NCBI GenBank assembly: GCA_002402755.1 | Contig: DHGK01000130.1 | Coordinates: 7,083-17,050, forward strand | Direction: 5' to 3' | DNA: 9,968 nucleotides | Source of the DNA: Planctomycetes bacterium UBA4800 | GTDB lineage: Bacteria; Planctomycetota; UBA8108; UBA8890; UBA8898 | Shown here: positions 7,731 to 9,968 of the stretch, in pieces | Numbering within the stretch: the first letter of the stretch is position 1 | Layout of the letters: each line of letters begins with the position of its first letter | Translations under genes and position numbers: made by a program | The notes under the pieces: model-generated | Seen by the model: only the letters and a program-made list of their open reading frames with translations | Told to the model about the DNA's origin: nothing | Database searches by the model: none

Positions 7731-9770
7731 ATGCGGCGAAGCAAGCAAAGAGGAAGTGGAAGATGCGTGCTGTTCTCCGGCGCCGTCCTTGCATGGTGCG
7801 CGATCGCCGCGCTGCCGGGCTGCGACGGGGGATTTGCCGGCAACCGCAACCGCGTCGACGAGCTGCCGGGCGGGTACTTCTACCGCACCATGGAGATGTC
7901 GCTGCCGCGCTACGAGCACATGGCGGTGACGCTCGACGACGGCACGGCGTTCGTGATCTCCGGCACGGATGAACGCTGCTTCTCCAGCCTCGATTCCTGC
8001 GAGATCTTCGACCAGAAGCTCGTGCTGGAGCCGGAGCCGCCCAGCAAGAGCGGCGGCTGGATCACCACCGATTTCGAGGGCGAGGATCTGCGCCTCCAGG
8101 ACGGCGGCCGCGTCTTCCACACCGCCTCCCGCGTGGCGGAGGGCAACGTGATCGTGATCGGCGGCGCGCCGGACGCCATCCTGGGCGGAGCGTACCAGCA
8201 TCCGGAGATCTTCAACCGGCACACGCGCAAGTTCACGGTCATCTCCGCATCGCTCGGCATCCCGCGCTTCCACCACACCGCCTACGGCGTCACGGAGGGC
8301 GAGATCCTCATCTTCGGCGGCCAGGTGGGCGTGAAGATGACGATCGTCGATCCGCAGTACCCGCCGAACGACCCGCGCTTCATCCAGGAGATCAACACGT
8401 TCCCGAGCACCAACAGCATCGAGGTCTTCGACTCCAGCCTGCCCAGCGACGATGGCCAGGGCGATTTCATGGTGCTCAAGGACAACAACAACATCGCCGT
8501 GAAGCTCCCCGGCAACTACGGCCGGGCCCTGCACGCGACCGTGCGCATCGCGGGCTCGGACAACACGCTCGGCAACGCGGGCGACAGCTTCCTGTGCGCG
8601 GGCGGCATCCAGACGCTCAGCCCGATCAACGCGCCCGTGACGAAGCTGCGGCGCACGCAGCAGGGGCAGAGCGAGCTCCAGAAGACCGTGGACATCTACG
8701 ACGGGTCGGGCAAGACCTGCTTCATCGCGCCCGGCATCTTCCTGGAGTGGCCGCGCGCCCACGGCGTGAACGCCGACAATCTCGGCTGGTACAGCGACCA
8801 CACGTACGACGGATACCGCGGGCAGTCGAACACGTTCATGATCTGCGGCGGAAGCGACGACACGCTGGCGACGTGGGGCATGGAGCTCTCCGAGGGGTTC
8901 GCGGCGACCTTCTCGGGCTTCGGGCCCGGCGGCGGCATCTCGCTGCTCAGGCTGGAGCCTCCGGCGGGAGAGACGGTGGACACCATTGCCGCCACCTTGA
9001 ACTTGACGAGCTGGGACTTCTTCCTCAACGGAGACGGGGGACAGTGGCTGGGTCTGAGGTTCTACCTGGCGGCGCCCCCGGCCTTCTGGCCCGTCGAGGA
9101 GATCAGGATCGGCAAGTACTTCTCGACGGAGCTTCTCACGAACACCGCGTACGCGGGCATGGCGCCGATCAACCGCGTGCACACGCAGACCGTCAGGGTG
9201 CTGCGCAGGGTGTACACGATCTACGGATCGCAGGTGCTGGGAATGGTCTTCACGGGCGCGGGCGGCTTCTACTACCGGGTGCTGGGCGGACAGGTCGAGA
9301 TCTACGACAACGCCCCGGTTGCGGCGGGCGAGTACTTCGACCCGAACTTCAACGTGCTCAACGGCCTCTTCCTGCCGCAGATCTCGCCCTACGACCTGAC
9401 GGTGATGCGCAAGTACTGGCACATCAAGAACGACGTGCCGCTGCCCTTGCCGAACAACCCGGGCAGGCATCCGAATCCGACGGGGATCGACGGCGCGTGG
9501 CTCATAACCGACGGCTTCGTCCCCGGCGACGGCTTCGAGGGCTATCAGCTCGTGCCGCCCACCACGGCGAGCCTCGACGACATCGCCGTGCGCTTCATGG
9601 AGAAGGGCCGCGCGTGGCACACCGTGAACATCCTCCCCGGCATGAACGGCAGCATGGAGGACGACGACGACCGCGTGCTCTTCGCGGGCGGCGGCGACAG
9701 CGTGATCTCGTACGGCGGCATGCCGGTGACCCCGAGCGCCATCATTTTCGTGCCGCCGACCCCGAGGTAG
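7731..9770 (+). CDS. Kelch-like beta-propeller lipoprotein
   Basis: This 679-aa predicted exported lipoprotein has a basic n-region (MRRSKQRGSGR), a hydrophobic core (about 12-27) and the lipobox LPGC, with Cys31 the lipid-modified residue. Pro at -2 is unusual but tolerated, and Asp32 at +2 would mean inner-membrane retention under E. coli rules. The mature part carries degenerate kelch-type repeats: an R-x-x-H-like start at Arg60, 127, 179, 265, 342, 482 and 627, usually followed by a hydrophobic strand ending in GG (VIVIGGA, ILIFGGQ, FLCAGG, FMICGG, VLFAGGG), and in several by a short EIF, EVF or EIYD strand. This suggests a propeller of about seven blades with large loops, since spacing between the last three starts is 140 and 145 residues. 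Cys83 and Cys90 could form a disulfide. I see no catalytic signature, so a binding or surface role is likelier than an enzyme. It has its own promoter and converges on the tRNA gene. Confidence 0.87.
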   Translation: MRRSKQRGSGRCVLFSGAVLAWCAIAALPGCDGGFAGNRNRVDELPGGYFYRTMEMSLPRYEHMAVTLDDGTAFVISGTDERCFSSLDSCEIFDQKLVLEPEPPSKSGGWITTDFEGEDLRLQDGGRVFHTASRVAEGNVIVIGGAPDAILGGAYQHPEIFNRHTRKFTVISASLGIPRFHHTAYGVTEGEILIFGGQVGVKMTIVDPQYPPNDPRFIQEINTFPSTNSIEVFDSSLPSDDGQGDFMVLKDNNNIAVKLPGNYGRALHATVRIAGSDNTLGNAGDSFLCAGGIQTLSPINAPVTKLRRTQQGQSELQKTVDIYDGSGKTCFIAPGIFLEWPRAHGVNADNLGWYSDHTYDGYRGQSNTFMICGGSDDTLATWGMELSEGFAATFSGFGPGGGISLLRLEPPAGETVDTIAATLNLTSWDFFLNGDGGQWLGLRFYLAAPPAFWPVEEIRIGKYFSTELLTNTAYAGMAPINRVHTQTVRVLRRVYTIYGSQVLGMVFTGAGGFYYRVLGGQVEIYDNAPVAAGEYFDPNFNVLNGLFLPQISPYDLTVMRKYWHIKNDVPLPLPNNPGRHPNPTGIDGAWLITDGFVPGDGFEGYQLVPPTTASLDDIAVRFMEKGRAWHTVNILPGMNGSMEDDDDRVLFAGGGDSVISYGGMPVTPSAIIFVPPTPR

Positions 9771-9794
9771 CCCGCGTCCTCCCGGAAACGACGA

Positions 9795-9815
9795 GGCCGG
9801 TCTTCCGGACCGGCC
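9795..9815. terminator. GC-rich hairpin between convergent lipoprotein and tRNA genes
   Basis: GGCCGGTC (9795-9802) and GACCGGCC (9808-9815) are exact inverted repeats with a 5-nt loop. The hairpin lies 24 nt past the lipoprotein stop and 8 nt past the encoded CCA end of the tRNA. On the minus strand TCGTCGTTTCC follows, a loose T-rich run; on the plus strand there is none. It probably ends tRNA transcription and may also stop the lipoprotein message. Confidence 0.6.
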
Positions 9816-9823
9816 ATCGGTGC

Positions 9824-9910
9824 TGGTGCCCAGGGGGGGATTCGAACCCCCACGCCCTAACGGGTACAAGGCCCTCAACCTTGCGCGTCTGCCAGTTCCG
9901 CCACCTGGGC
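9824..9910 (-). tRNA. trnL: tRNA-Leu, anticodon GAG, CCA encoded
   Basis: This is a complete class II tRNA of 87 nt including CCA. The acceptor stem GCCCAGG pairs with CCTGGGC (9904-9910 and 9828-9834), with discriminator A and encoded CCA (9824-9826). The anticodon stem CAAGG/CCTTG encloses TTGAGGG, so the anticodon is GAG (9874-9876), reading CUC and CUU leucine codons. A 15-nt variable arm with a CCC/GGG stem is typical of leucine tRNAs. The T arm is GGGGG-TTCGAAT-CCCCC. It converges on the lipoprotein gene. Confidence 0.97.
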
Positions 9911-9955
9911 GCGGCGTGCCCGCAGGCGCGCGGCGCCGGACGGGCGAGGATTCTA

Positions 9956-9961
9956 ATTGTA
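9956..9961 (-). promoter_or_regulatory. -10 box of the tRNA-Leu promoter
   Basis: TACAAT on the minus strand lies 45 bases upstream of the mature tRNA 5' end, so transcription would start near 9949. The expected -35 box falls beyond the window edge and cannot be checked. Confidence 0.5.
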
Positions 9962-9968
9962 GCGATGC

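Noticed and set aside
6749..7849. Upstream extension of the dnaE frame to give a 1522-aa protein
   Set aside because: It crosses the dnaE promoter and two other genes. The PHP domain begins directly after the ATGs at 6748 and 6739.
7713..9878. Minus-strand open frame of 721 codons opposite the lipoprotein gene
   Set aside because: It starts inside the tRNA gene and gives a Val/Ala/Arg/His-rich peptide with no recognisable fold. The lipoprotein on the other strand has a signal peptide, repeats and a ribosome site.

Overview
The window is about 10 kb of very GC-rich bacterial chromosome with ordinary coding density. It holds five protein genes and one tRNA gene. I see no mobile element, CRISPR array or phage gene. 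The style of the proteins suggests the Planctomycetota or a close relative: an FHA/Hanks-type kinase with a long Ala/Arg-rich tail, a DnaE with the planctomycete-like PHP start HLHVHSHYSLLDG, and a small CxxC...CxxC protein of a type I recall from planctomycete genomes. This placement is inference from recollection of the families, not from a search.

Layout. The left two thirds is a minus-strand operon, transcribed from about 6788 down to 106: dnaE (replicative DNA polymerase III alpha subunit), an 18-nt gap, a YggS/PLPBP pyridoxal-phosphate homeostasis protein, a 40-nt gap, then an FHA-domain membrane serine/threonine kinase. A strong sigma70-type promoter (TTGTCT, 16 bp, TATAAT on the minus strand) lies just upstream of dnaE. 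A tandem 7-bp repeat runs across the stop codon of the kinase, and a weak hairpin plus T-run follows it.

The right third is on the plus strand. A 170-aa zinc-ribbon protein of unknown function is divergent from dnaE and shares its upstream region, which contains palindromes and a 13-bp direct repeat. Next comes a 679-aa lipoprotein with degenerate kelch-like repeats and its own TATAAT box and good ribosome binding site. A tRNA-Leu(GAG) on the minus strand converges on the lipoprotein gene, with one GC-rich hairpin between them.

How the genes work together. DnaE copies the chromosome. The PLP-binding protein buffers cofactor. The kinase is a signalling receptor whose FHA domain probably binds phosphothreonine. 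The first two are housekeeping genes, and nothing beyond co-transcription ties them functionally to the kinase. I do not see a clearly new multi-gene system. The points most worth a second look are the control elements around the dnaE start, the unusual activation loop and tail of the kinase, the orphan zinc-ribbon protein, and the kelch-like lipoprotein.
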